Of a stretch of DNA of 64,000 nt, positions 9,401-19,988 are shown in pieces. Source of the stretch: Siphonodentalium dalli. Lineage: Eukaryota; Mollusca; Scaphopoda; Gadilida; Siphonodentaliidae. The stretch spans positions 60,199,094 through 60,263,093 of the forward strand of contig CP136065.1 of the NCBI GenBank assembly GCA_032622095.1, written 5' to 3'. Below the pieces are notes generated by a model. The model was given only the letters and a program-made list of their open reading frames with translations. It was not told where the DNA came from and ran no database searches. How positions within the stretch are numbered: position 1 is the first letter of the stretch; the number at the start of each line of letters is the position of its first letter. The position numbers and the translations under genes are program-made.

Positions 9401-11090
9401 AGTTTATGACGGGTGGATTTTTTCTGATTTACCACAACAAACTGGTACAATGGCTACTAATCTGTGGAAAGATCTTTTCAAAATGTATGAACTCACCGAA
9501 ATAATGCGCCAAAAAGACGACAAAACTTTTGCTGAATTATTAAACAGGCTGAGAGTTAATGAACAAACTAAAGCCGACATTGAGCGTTTAAAGACAAGAA
9601 TAATTAAACCTGGACACCATTATCCAAACACTGCTCCCCATCTTTATAGATTCGCATTACAAGTTAATGAATTCAACTCTAACGTGTTTCAAATGCATCA
9701 CTCAACAAAATGTGTTATTCCTTCTCTTGACACTGTAGTTGCCGATGTAACACCAAAGGTTAAAGAGATAATAAAAAACACAATATCTGGAACCCCTGCT
9801 CATTCAACAGCTGGCCTATTCCACAAACTCGAAGCAGCTGAAGGATTACAATATGAGTTGACTGCAAATGTCGATCTCGACGATAGCTTGGCCAATGGAA
9901 CGGCTGGAATTCTTATGCATATTGACTGCAGAATGCCTGACACAGACAGACCTAGCATATTGTGGGTTAAATTTTGCAAACCTAATGTAGGCTCAATCAG
10001 AAGGAAGGAGTATCGCACACTTTCCCACCAAAAAATACAAGCAGGCTTCACCCCAATTTTTGACATAAAGCGATCTTTTCATGTCAATAGTCGTTACTCA
10101 CAAAATGTTTCAGCCATTAGGATTCAGTTTCCCCTAAGATTGTCAGCAGCTAAAACAGTTCACAAATCACAAGGTGACACGGTTGAACAAGTTGTAGTTG
10201 ATTTGAGTGGAAGAGCCGCTGCCCATGTACATTATGTTGCAATCAGCAGAGTTACAAATATAAATGGCCTTCATGTCCTTCAATTGGCAGAAGACAAAAT
10301 AAAAGTTGACAAACGTGTCGCTGTTGAAATGGAAAGACTGAGGTCAGACTCACAAAACAAATTCATATTATGCTACACACCAGTCTATCAACTCCCTGAC
10401 AACACAACAAGGATTATGTTTCACAATGCCAGATCAGTTCACAAGCATTTTGAGGACGTTGCTGCTGCCAGAAACTTTCAAGCATGTGACATCATAGGAT
10501 TGGCAGAATCTAGATTGACTGACACAGACATTGGTATGTACACAATTGACGGATATCAGTCAACTTACAACAACTGCCACACAAGTAACGGTGGCCGATC
10601 ACATCATGGTATTCTCACTTTGTACAGAACAAATTTTGGAATTGATCCATCAGCTATAACACACTTCAGTGAAGCAAACTTAGAATTCACTGTTATCAGG
10701 TTTCCAAATGGACAGCAAGTTGTGTTTCTCTACCGAGCTCCATCTTCATCACTCACTCAGTTTAAAAGTTTCATGTCTGAGAACATGAGAAGTCACATCG
10801 ATATTCAGTTGCCATTCATTTTTGCAGGAGACTTCAATGTTGACCTTACTGAACCTAGTTCTTCATCTTTTGTTCAATTCATGAAAGACACCTTCAAATG
10901 CCAGCAGCTTATTAATCAGAATACTTACCAAACAACAGTAGCCAAATCCACAATTGATCTCATTTTCACAAACATGACTGATGTTCTCACAACAGTGATA
11001 GAGTGTCCATGGTCTGATCATAAGGGAGTTGTTGCTGCAATTCCATCAATGACAGAAACGCCACCTCCAGCGATTGACAATGATATGTAG
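6456..11090 (+). pseudogene. Helentron protein, C-terminal part: Rep (HUH), PIF1-like helicase, EEP endonuclease; one internal stop
   Basis: Conserved sequence continues in the same frame after the first stop: TFAPGEGQIP is followed by TAA at 6633-6635, then EFLAFPTIYCG and SDICKWELR. The long open part runs from 6636 (first Met 6741) to TAG at 11088-11090. Numbered from Met 6741: Helitron_like_N segment FFASLSAADTKWPELL near residues 98-113; HUH motif GAPHIHQLMW with His-Ile-His at 191-193; catalytic tyrosine pair YIVNY with Tyr372 and Tyr376; Walker A GGAGCGKS at 751-758; Walker B-type IIIDEISM; helicase tail motif KSQGDTVEQV; EEP domain from about 1225 with GLAESRL, FAGDFNVDL (1361) and SDHKG (1425). 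All catalytic motifs of Rep, helicase and endonuclease are intact. The protein would nick, unwind and transfer single-stranded DNA during rolling-circle transposition. The stop codon lies inside sequence homologous to the 155-165 bp satellite monomers at 22 kb and 62 kb. Confidence 0.93.
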
Positions 11091-11360
11091 ATCGGAACGA
11101 GTCTTTTTGGGGTCATTCGACAAAAAACATGGCTGCCAGTGCCCATTTTATCATTTACTATTTCCATTACTAAATCCTTGGGTTCACAATATTCACCACA
11201 TTCCTGATACGATCATCATGGAACTTGTAATGAATGTTGATATTTTTCATGTTTATTTGTTCTTACTTCAATTTACACCTTTACTATCCCTCCATTTACT
11301 GTCAACCATTAAATTCTTCCCCTACCTAAGTTGAGCTACAGTGTCATTGACACTTTCATT
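11080..11360 (+). repeat. Helentron 3' region: one satellite monomer plus terminal hairpin
   Basis: From the GATATGTAGATCGGAACGAG at the stop codon to about 11245, the sequence aligns along its length with the monomer at 22237-23600 (gacatgtagatgggaacgag, 'ggggtcattcg', 'aaaaaacatggc', 'actaaatcctt', 'gatcatcatg', 'atgaatgttga'). The last 90 bases ('tccatttactgtcaaccatt' to 'gacactttcatt') are nearly identical to 23713-23803. The terminus has 'aagttgagcta' as inverted partner of the 5' end of the related elements, then a 6-bp-stem hairpin. Confidence 0.88.
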
Positions 11361-12180
11361 AAAGACATACTGTGGACTTTTTACAGTGAATAAAATTGAC
11401 AAATTTGTACCCAAATAATATCTCCAGTTGAAGAATGTAGCAATCAACTATGATTGTACAATTTCTGAGAACACAACGTTTGATCAAAGTACAAATGTAA
11501 ATATTTAATTCTTTATTTGGGACGAATTATTGATTGTTGTGATAAAATATGCCAATGATTCCGCCAATAATACTAGTCACTGAGTGTTATTCATTTAGTA
11601 AAATGGAGCTTCTTTTGTGCCTATTTGGATATAAAGTTTAAGAAAATAACTTATTTTTGCGTGATTATTTGCTATTCCATTCTGAGCCCCTCATAATTTC
11701 ACATCACATCAATATTTCTCAGTGAAAAAATAGCTAGCTCAAAATAAATTTGGCATTGAAATAGTGTTCGTTACATTGTAGTGATGTTGCTGCATGTCGT
11801 GTACTGCTGTGCTAAAACTCCTCCATCATCATTGTTACAGTAAATTTTTGAAACAAGAGGGTGAAATGCCATAGAAAATGAAGTGGATAGTATAATATGT
11901 TCATTCAACTCTAAACTGATTGCAATAAGGATAAATCAACAAAGAAAGCTTAAATGCCACAAAATATTAAGTTGAAAAGATGCACATTGTTAGGAGGCGG
12001 CAAGTAAATTTTTATGTATGATTAATGGAATTTGACTGATTGCAATTGATATTTGGAATGTCTCATTTCTGCACAAAACTGAAATAATATATTGATAGTT
12101 CATTATCTGAGGCAAATTTGTTTCTTATATCTTCAATACACTAAATGCTATATATGAGGCCTCGATCACATGCATACACT
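11361..12180. other. No feature recognised
   Basis: AT-rich sequence with no supported exon, terminal repeat pair or tandem array. It is probably intronic to the FIGNL1 gene. Confidence 0.4.
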
Positions 12181-12219
12181 GTCAATCATTGGCTATTAAA
12201 GTGGCACAGTTTGTTACCT

Positions 12220-12680
12220 GGATTAAGTTAAATTTGACTCTTGTAGATTTTTTGTCAGTCGGAGCAGATATGTCAACCACAGGTTGTCGGATCTCAATGA
12301 AATTTGGTATGGATCTTCACCACTATGAGTACATTCAGGGGAATGTTCAATCATTTGGTCAGGTTTTCCGTTCTAGAGTTATTTATCTTTGTTTATCCGG
12401 AAATGTTGGGGGTTTTTTTTGTCCGTCCGAGCAGATGTCTCAACCATAGGTTGTCAGATCTCAATAAAATTTTGTATGGATGTTCACCACTATGAGGACA
12501 TTCAGTTGTTCAATCATTTTGTTTGGGTATTCCCATTCTAAATTTATTCTTTTTCATTTATTTGGAAATGTTGATTTTTTTGTCTGTCTGCCTCAGTATT
12601 TCAGGGTTATAGGTATGCCCACACTAGGCGGAATGCCACATGGGGGTATGCAACGGGCAGCCCAGCTCTTGTTATATTTG
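12220..12680 (+). repeat. Pearl-like tandem repeat, family B (two monomers and 3' end)
   Basis: Two diverged monomers of about 185 bp start near 12250 and 12420 ('gtcggagcagatatgtcaa', 'ggttgtcggatctcaatgaa', 'atttggtatggat'). The tail has GGGGGTAT, then a GGGC-A-GCCC hairpin, then CTCTTGTT near 12640-12675. Monomer wording and tail arrangement match the element at 53659-54125, so both belong to one family of Helentron-like non-autonomous elements. Diverged, probably old. Confidence 0.55.
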
Positions 12681-12914
12681 AAACACTTTCATAGACTGAT
12701 CATTGTTGAAATCACATCATCTGATCAGGAATCTAAATGTTGTATTGCTGCATGCTGGGTTGTTTCATGTTTTACCAGGGGGCAGTGTGAAGACTATACA
12801 CTTATTCCTAAACGATACAGCATATTTGATCTTACCCAGATTAAGTTAAAGAATACCTGAGGATCATTGCATGCAGAGATCCAAATGAATGTTCAATGAG
12901 TTTTATTTTTGCAG

Positions 12915-13015
12915 GTTATTCTGGAGCTGACATGGCCAATCTGTGTAGAGAGGCAGCTTTGGGGCCGATCAGGAGTATATCATTCAGTGAGATGCAAAAT
13001 ATATCGGCTGATCAG
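12915..13015 (+). CDS. FIGNL1: FIGNL1-like AAA ATPase, penultimate exon
   Basis: Acceptor TTTTTGCAG ends at 12914 and donor GTACGA starts at 13016. With one base supplied by the preceding exon it reads [20 protein letters not shown] then [14 protein letters not shown]. This matches the C-terminal lid of fidgetin-like 1 (the SGADM.LCREA.LGPIR block), where the AAA ATPase lid helix packs on the ATP pocket. FIGNL1 is known as a meiotic and DNA-repair AAA ATPase acting on RAD51 filaments. Upstream exons with the Walker motifs are not in the window or not recognisable. The Helentron upstream therefore probably sits in an intron of this gene. Confidence 0.88.
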
Positions 13016-13538
13016 GTACGATTATTGAAGAGAACCTCACTTGTCAGGGAATTTGTCGCAGATTGAATAAAACTAGATTCTATCTAACCTGTAATATTTC
13101 TCATAACTCCATGACTCATGTGACCATTAACCATTTGGCCACATGTCTGGAATTTAGTGATGAACAGATTAACTGGAACGGCAATCAGCATTTGCCAATA
13201 TTCAAGTTATTTGTTTTCAATCAGTATCGGCAAAAATATCCTGCCGTTATTATGGCATTCCATTGTTTCCCCTTTCCGTGCAGGAAAGCGAGAAAACGGT
13301 AAATCAATGTTCAAATGAACTGTTGTTTTAGATGTTGTACAGTGAAGTATTGGTAACTTGTTAAGTATGGTCAGTCTTTTTCTTTTAATTAGTACTGCAT
13401 ATATGGTGGTTAATACAGTTGATAAATTACCCTCAATTGTAAATATTAACTTCTCAATTTGGAACGCAACTATCGATAAACTAACAAAAATTATTTTGCC
13501 ACCGAGGGTCACCAGCCTGCTTCCCCAATTTCCTTTAA

Positions 13539-14006
13539 AGGTACTCAATCCGATCAGAGGGTCCGATATTACTATTTCTTTGGCTTTGGGGGTAAAAAAT
13601 ATTTGATTCGAGTCGAGGAACCCACCCATCAAAGCTCAGAGTGATTAGATATCGATTTTTGAAATCTATTAATTTTCGGAGATGTAGGCCACAAGTTGGC
13701 AGAACCACGTGATCAAAACGGACAAATTGCGAGTGTAAGTTGGATACCCCTAAAATCAGGTGATTATTATTGTTAATAGTAAGCACATGATTTTAGAGTT
13801 ATCCACCTTACACTCGCAATTTGTCCGTTTTGATCACGTTGTTCTGCCAACTTGTGGGCTACATCTCCGAAAATTAATAGATTTCAAAAATCGATATCTA
13901 ATCACTCTGAGCTTTGATGGGTGGGTTCCTCGACTCGAATCAAATATTTTTACCCCCAAAGCCAAAGAAATAGTAATATAGGACCCTCTGATCGGATTGA
14001 GTACCT
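13539..14006. mobile_element. TTAA-target palindromic MITE, complete copy
   Basis: 468-bp fold-back element with arms of about 210-220 bp that are near-perfect inverted copies around a short centre at about 13765-13790. Termini AGGTACTCAATCCGATC and its complement are flanked on both sides by TTAA (13535-13538 and 14007-14010), the target duplication of piggyBac- or Kolobok-type transposases. No coding capacity. Confidence 0.9.
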
Positions 14007-14016
14007 TTAAAGACTA

Positions 14017-14856
14017 GAGATACTACAAATTTTTTTGGGAATTGCTGGATAAACATCAATGTAAAGAAAAATTTAAATAAATATCAATAACATGTGCCAT
14101 TTGGCTAAATAATATCAATTTAGAGAATTTTTCTAAAGAAAACTGAAATTTGTGCCAAAATTAGCAGTCTCCAATTTCAATTTGCCTATCTCTGATGTAA
14201 ACATGTGCTCAGGTGAAAGTGGCTTTATATTAATAAAACCAAAATTTTCTGCAGAGGAGTTTTTTGTCAATACTAACAGTAAGTCTTCAAAAGGCACGGG
14301 CGGCGTTCGTTGCAGAAATATTCATATTTGTTCAAATCACCGTCAACAGAAGGAATATTAAAATGTATATAGTTTTGCTCGTAAATAGTAAATTGTCGTG
14401 AAGACGTACGAAGGTGTATGTAAACAAGAACCTGCTCGTGTTACAGAAGTTTTGCTTCTGTTTACAATACACAGTGCAATTCTATTGGTTAATCACACAC
14501 AAATGATATAAACGCTCTTTATTATTTCCATATCAGGAAAACAGTAACAAATAACGCTCTTTATGTTTACCATATCCGGATCTAAACAAAAGCCAGGCTC
14601 TGTAACGTTTTTTGCTTTTGTTTACATAACAAAGGAAAAACATTTGACAATAACATACTCTTTATGCCATATTTCTTATTGATATAAGAACAAAGTCTGT
14701 CTATATTTTACTATTCTTTCTGTTTATGGCGGTTTTTGGCGGAGCTGAATATTTTAACAGCATACCCACCGCCAATGCCGCCCGTATCTTTAATTATTAT
14801 GAACTGATTATGGTCCAAAAAAAAGAAATGACTTTTGCAGTAAATTTGGAGATCTC
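14017..14856. mobile_element. MITE-like element with about 18-bp TIRs, TA flanks
   Basis: Left end TAGAGATACTACAAATTT and right end AAATTTGGAGATCTCTA are inverted relatives with TA on both flanks. The interior has three copies of 'aacgctcttta' and 'ttttg.ttctgtttac'-type words but no ORF. It begins 7 bp beyond the TTAA MITE. Short and imperfect TIRs make the boundaries moderately certain. Confidence 0.5.
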
Positions 14857-15071
14857 TAGTCCGTAATGTAATATATTCTCAGTTATTTTATATATGAATG
14901 TCCATAGCGGGAAAACTAAATATTATTTAAACTAATATTCTTTATATAAGGAAATTATATTTAATAATAGGTATCTCTAATATATATCCTCACCAGTGCT
15001 AAAACCAATGCTTTACATGAAAGCTAGAGTTAATCATATGCACAATTACAGAATATTCTTCCTTATTGTAG

Positions 15072-15194
15072 GTGAGGGCAATATCAAATGAAGATTTCTG
15101 TGACGCGCTGATTCATGTGAAGGCCAGTGTTTCTGAAAGGGACCTGGATGCTTATATTGACTGGAACAAACTGTTTGGCAGTGGTTCAAGATAG
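15072..15194 (+). CDS. FIGNL1: FIGNL1-like AAA ATPase, last exon
   Basis: After the acceptor at 15071 the exon reads 40 codons (VRAISNEDFCDALIHVKASV, then SERDLDAYIDWNKLFGSGSR) and ends with TAG at 15192-15194. This is the Vps4-C-like C-terminal helix region typical of fidgetin, FIGNL1 and spastin (VxPxDLxxYxxWNKxFG). It joins the preceding exon in phase 0. LCREA in the previous exon favours FIGNL1 over spastin. No polyadenylation signal was pinned down. Confidence 0.9.
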   Translation: MRAISNEDFCDALIHVKASVSERDLDAYIDWNKLFGSGSR

Positions 15195-15823
15195 AAATTT
15201 CTGTTGAGAGAACATTTTCCCTTTAGGTTGGCTAATTTTACTTGCAAAATTTGCCTCCGCAGAATACAAGAATGTGATCGTAGTCTATGCTTGACATATG
15301 GTGACCAAATTGCCACACACAAAATATAAATATTGTACTAACTCACTGAAACAATTTTGTTATTTTCACATCAATTCCCATCAAAAGTCACGGTATTCTG
15401 TGTCGCTCACAGATACTGTCAGTATTCTTTTTCTTCTGATTGTTCTCCAAAGGGAAAGTGTGTGTGTGAATGACAGTTACCATTCATAGCTATGACTACA
15501 GTTCATGTATAAAAAGAAAACCTGCAAGTTTTTTGACCGAGTATGAGAATTATCTAATTTGCAATTTTGTTGATAAATAGATAATCATATTTTTCCACAC
15601 CAGATATTCACTTGGATGAAAACCCTCCAGACACGTCTACTCTAGAGATCGGCATATAAAAGATTGCATCTGTTGTTCATGATCTGCTTTTAATATAGAA
15701 TATTTTTTAAATGAGAGATAGTACGTATGGATAGTACATACATAAGTTCATATTATGTGTAACAACAAGTTTGGGCACAACTTTGGTACAGAAGATGCGG
15801 ACTGTACTCATTTATAGAAGCAC
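15195..15823. other. 3' flank of the FIGNL1-like gene, no feature recognised
   Basis: Presumed 3' UTR and intergenic sequence. No exon, terminal repeat or array was identified. Confidence 0.4.
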
Positions 15824-15831
15824 ATCTGCAC

Positions 15832-17037
15832 TAGGGTCCTGTGAACATTTCGTTTTTGTTCGATCCAAATACACATTAATGTTCGTGAATCTAATCGAAT
15901 ATCAAATCGAACATAGTTAAAGACCGGACAAAGCTAGAAATTGTATAATTAAGGGTGGTTTCCAAGCAGGGGAATTTCGGTTTTATTGGGCACAATTTGT
16001 GAAAATAGTTACTTCTTCTTGCAACTGCGATTTAAAAAAACAGAGCATCGCTAGGGCGTGGCAAAATATGCCCTTTAGTCATTTCGAATTGTACTAACAC
16101 AAAATCAAATAAAAAATTTGAGCTTACATTTGAAGAATATCTGATATACCCCTAATTTCAATGCCAAAATGCGGTCAAATTCTATATCGAAAAATGGCCA
16201 ACTCATGTGAAAATAATTGCACGGAACCATTATTCGAACTTGGCCTGTATCGTTAGGTGGGAAATGCACATACCAATTTTGGTTCAGATCAAATAATCCA
16301 AACTGGAGTTATCGGTCAGAAACCAAAAATGTTAACAGACGCGGTTAAATTCTATAAGTCGAAAAAGGGTCGTAACTCATGTAAAAATAATTGGATGGAA
16401 CCCATATTCGAAGTATGACCGTATACGGTAGGGGGACTGACAAGGTTTACCGAATGGGGAAATATGTGCTTGGAAAACACATTCCATGTCACGGAACTAC
16501 AAACAACTTTATTTTTAGATCAAATATTTGCAAATTAAGGAAATTATTGTCGTTTTGTGTATAATGCATGCAGATGTGCCAGTAGATCATAACTTCACAC
16601 TGAGACCACGATGAATTAATGCTATCTTCAGTCGTACAAGTGGAGCACGTGGGTGGTGAATTGAAAACTGAGTTTGTACTTGTCCGATTGAATGAATTAT
16701 AGATTTTTCCAGTTCATCATTTGAAGCATATAACCTTGGCCGGGTGGTTAATTTCTGGAATTGTTCCATGTGCTTTGCGTACTTTACAATTAAGTTGTTT
16801 GTTCGCGTTCGAGGATATTATTTCACAATTCCTGATTACTGTACACTTTACCTGCATTCGTCTTATGAATTGTCAAATGTATTCAAAATATTAATTGCGA
16901 ATGGTATGACATCAGTTACAAAAGCTAGCAGTCATGTACACCATTGAAATATTCTAACGATTTCGAACCAATTGTCGAATCGAATATTGGTACATAATCT
17001 GATAACGAATCGAAAATTGAATATTTGCAGGACCCTA
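15832..17037. mobile_element. Non-autonomous hAT element with 8-bp target duplication
   Basis: 1206 bp with termini TAGGGTCCTG and CAGGACCCTA. The flanks ATCTGCAC (15824-15831) and ATCTGCAT (17038-17045) agree at 7 of 8 positions, the hAT-type duplication. Subterminal regions repeat 'cgaat'/'attcg' words on both strands, as at 60247-61394. The centre (about 16150-16500) carries minisatellite-like sequence with two diverged copies of 'tcgaaaaatggccaactcatg'-type monomers. No transposase remains. Confidence 0.88.
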
Positions 17038-17045
17038 ATCTGCAT

Positions 17046-17827
17046 CATCATATAACATGTTGTGAACAAAAGTAAACATAACAAGCCATGATGTCATGAC
17101 GGCTCCAATAGAAAAAAAATATGTGCAATTTATGATATGATATTAACAATAACACAATGGATGCAAAACTATTATGATCGTTTACCCATATTGCTTAAAG
17201 ATGATGTATCTCTTCCTGTCTGAATATTCAGCGGTATAAAGAAATACTTTTAAGTCAGAGATACTAGTCAAAAGAAGCTTCTCACTAGAAAATAATCTGT
17301 TGTCCAACAGAGACAGAACATCTTTAACTTTAAAATAAGATAAGACAGCCATATAAGGCCAAATATAAAAAATCTCATGCATCTCCCTCGTCACTGAAAT
17401 GTTCTTTTAAAAAGCGTCGTAAAATTTTTGTTAAACATTTTCTGTTAAATATATTGGATTTGAACAATTTTTTTTAATTTTTGTCTGTTTCTGGAGCATG
17501 TTTTTTCCAGATTCTAAGAAAAAAAAAAAAAAATAGCCTCCATCCATCATCTAAAAATCAAGATCTAACACAGATATTTTGTTTTAATGGCCCAACAAAA
17601 GTACAAATAACCTAAAATGTGGCATGATATATACAAATATATGTAACATGAAGATGGTGATATGCTTAATATTAAGACAAACTTAACAGAAACATAATTA
17701 TGCTTAATATTAAGACATAACTTAACAGGGGGAAACAGTTTAACACATACATATGTATATACTTGTATGCGAAGGGGAAAGGAGCTAGTCTGATATAACA
17801 GGGTGTTAGTCATAGCCAATTGATGGG
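17046..17827. other. No feature recognised
   Basis: Intergenic AT-rich DNA with a short direct repeat ('atgcttaatattaagacata' near 17660 and 17700). No supported gene. Confidence 0.4.
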
Positions 17828-17835
17828 GTGACAAG

Positions 17836-18673
17836 CAGACCTGTTAACTTTCCCGGATTGTGCGGGAGACTCCCGGATTTGAGCACGATCTCCCGCACTT
17901 CCGGACAGGCATGACAAACTCCCAGATTCAGCTGCTGTAGAAAATCACAAAAAAATAATCTCTTTATTGATCTATTTTACCAGTAGACAGGTTATCAACA
18001 CATCCCTGATATCGGACTGCGACATCATTGTGGCAATTAACACCCATGATTAATCTGGGGTCATAAAATCAACATTGTTCGCGCAGCAGGGGCACTGGAC
18101 AAGAAAACAACAAACACCTTCCAAGTTCTATTGAACCTGATCATCAGAATGAACAAAGGTGACCTGTTCTCAATTAACTTAATTAGCAACCCACTAGAGA
18201 TAAGCCCTGAGGTTATATGAAACTACCATTAAAGTTTATTGGTCTGATAAAATTCAAAAGAAGCACATGTTCTGGCTTTAAACTTTCGGTATCCGTTCCG
18301 GAGTTGTACTTTTTAATGTGACATTTGAAATCTCGCGAGATCTAAATGAAATCGAAAGTAGTTTACAGTTTAATATTGATATACCGGTACGTACTCCGGT
18401 AGCTTATGATATTTTCTCTATAAATGAGACAATAAAAGTAAAAACTACACAGTAAATGTTTTTCTTAAGAATACTTGTTAATTTGCCATCAAACTTGCAT
18501 GTTTCTGTGTGATAGCTGATCATATTTTTTTTATTTTTTTTGTCAAAATTATGAAAATGCAAAAGGAATCTGAAGGAATAATTTTTTTTAAATCTCCCGG
18601 ATGATGACCACAATCCCTCACGGAAAATCGTGACCAATCTCCCGGAAAATATTTTGTGAGGTTAACAGGTCTG
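17836..18673. mobile_element. Non-autonomous hAT element, CAGACCTGTTAAC termini
   Basis: 838 bp with termini CAGACCTGTTAAC and GTTAACAGGTCTG. Flanks GTGACAAG (17828-17835) and GTGACGAG (18674-18681) match at 7 of 8 bases. 'ctcccgga' words are repeated in both subterminal regions, as expected of transposase-binding sites. No ORF of transposase type. Confidence 0.88.
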
Positions 18674-18681
18674 GTGACGAG

Positions 18682-19650
18682 GAGAACCAAGAACAAAATA
18701 TGAGAAGTGACAGTTTCACTGGGGAATATCTACCACATGTAACCACAATCAGCTGTCATGTCGAGATGTATTCTACTGGTAGCATTACTGATGTCCGGAC
18801 AACTTCTGTGTACTGTGTGCTAAGTGTTGTGTCAAATGATGCCCTCCCCTAACGAATAATGGCCATCAATAGGCTACAAAAACCCAATGTCAGAAATTGT
18901 AACGCGCTCAAGATCATATATTATATACCCATGATTGTAATTATAGAATATAAAATATATTGGTTTCACGACCGCCAACTCATAATTCCGTTAAAACAAC
19001 TAATCCTTCAAATTATTACAACAACTGTATACGGCTTATCACTGAAGGTTTCTCATGCATCTCACCAGAATTCCCAACTACACCTTTTACAGTTCGACTT
19101 TTAATCCGTCCCAAAAATTCCCATTTCTATAAATAAAATGCCCATGGCCCATGTATACCAAGAATCAGCGAAACACTATACACGCGGAGCGCGCAATGAC
19201 TAACAGCCTATCATATCAGACTATACCTTTCCATAATTACTTGTGTTCTATTTCCATGAAGTACATATCTGTTAAGACAAACTATATCCATAATTTATGT
19301 GCATGTTATAAAAGCAAAACTGTGAAGTATTTATGTAGTTATGACTAAGAATAATTTCCAAGTTCAGATCCGATAACTACACCCAGACATCTGTCACTAC
19401 AGAAATATTCAAGAACATCACATGATATTTTGAGAAAAATGGCTATATTTCTGCTGTTAAGTCAAGGGCAGTGTGAAATCGCTCATGACATACCAATCTG
19501 TCAACCATATGCATAATAGGTTGTATTATAATTGCTGAATTGCTGTCTGCCTGTATTACTAATTCCATTATCAAAATTGATGCCATTCAGGGCATACTTG
19601 TCCCTTTCTTTAAAGTGAAATCAATGCTGTTGCTTTAGTGAAGTAGTGGC
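18682..19650. other. No feature recognised
   Basis: Short open frames at 18859-19104 and 19151-19348 have no family resemblance, good context or splice structure. Treated as non-coding intergenic sequence. Confidence 0.35.
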
Positions 19651-19654
19651 CAGA

Positions 19655-19735
19655 AATATAGTAAATAAAAGGCCGCTCGGCCACAGTGTCCCCCGAACCG
19701 GTGGCTTCATTTGGAGCGGAGGCTTTGTATAAGTA
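19655..19735 (-). repeat. Short interspersed repeat, copy 1
   Basis: About 70 bp shared with 21585-21655: 'aataaaaggc', 'cggccac.gtgtccccc', 'ggtggcttcatttggag', 'ggctttgta'. The reverse strand contains GTGGCCGAGCGG, like the A box of Leu/Ser tRNAs, so a SINE remnant is possible. The rest of a SINE was not recognised. Confidence 0.45.
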
Positions 19736-19988
19736 TACTATATGGATAAGACACTTGTGCATTGTCTCATTACTGACATGCATACAAATAACCAAATCTT
19801 AAAAAAACTCTTAAAGTAAAAATATAACCTCAAATTGGCAAAAAATGAAGAAAATTACAAGAAAAGTTGAATTTTCTAAGTCGAAAAGCCCATAACTCTG
19901 AGAAAAATCATCGGATCAAACTCAAATTCGAACTTTTCGGGTGACAAAAACTGTAAAGTTAATCAGCAATTTATATACATTGAGTTTA

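Larger units (their letters stand above)
1450..11360 (+). mobile_element. Autonomous Helentron-type rolling-circle transposon; left end not defined
   Basis: The element encodes, in order, a basic N-terminal exon, low-complexity repeats, a cysteine-protease-like segment, a DUF6570-like domain, Helitron_like_N/HUH Rep, a PIF1-like helicase and a C-terminal endonuclease/exonuclease/phosphatase (EEP) domain. A C-terminal EEP domain is the hallmark of Helentrons rather than canonical Helitrons. The 3' end is well defined: 'aagttgagcta' at 11330-11340, then a hairpin AGTGTC-ATT-GACACT, then TTTCATT ending at 11360. The same terminus ends the tandem-repeat element at 23803 and the remnant at 55743. 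The matching 5' terminus (TTTTTAGCTCAACTT, as at 22072) is not visible, so the left boundary here is arbitrary. The gene carries two in-frame TAA codons and one frameshift, so this copy is probably inactive but young. Confidence 0.85.
13016..15071 (+). other. Last intron of the FIGNL1-like gene
   Basis: GTACGA donor at 13016 and a TTATTGTAG acceptor ending at 15071. The intron carries two adjacent MITEs (13539-14006 and 14017-14856) that together make up about 65% of its length. Confidence 0.8.
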
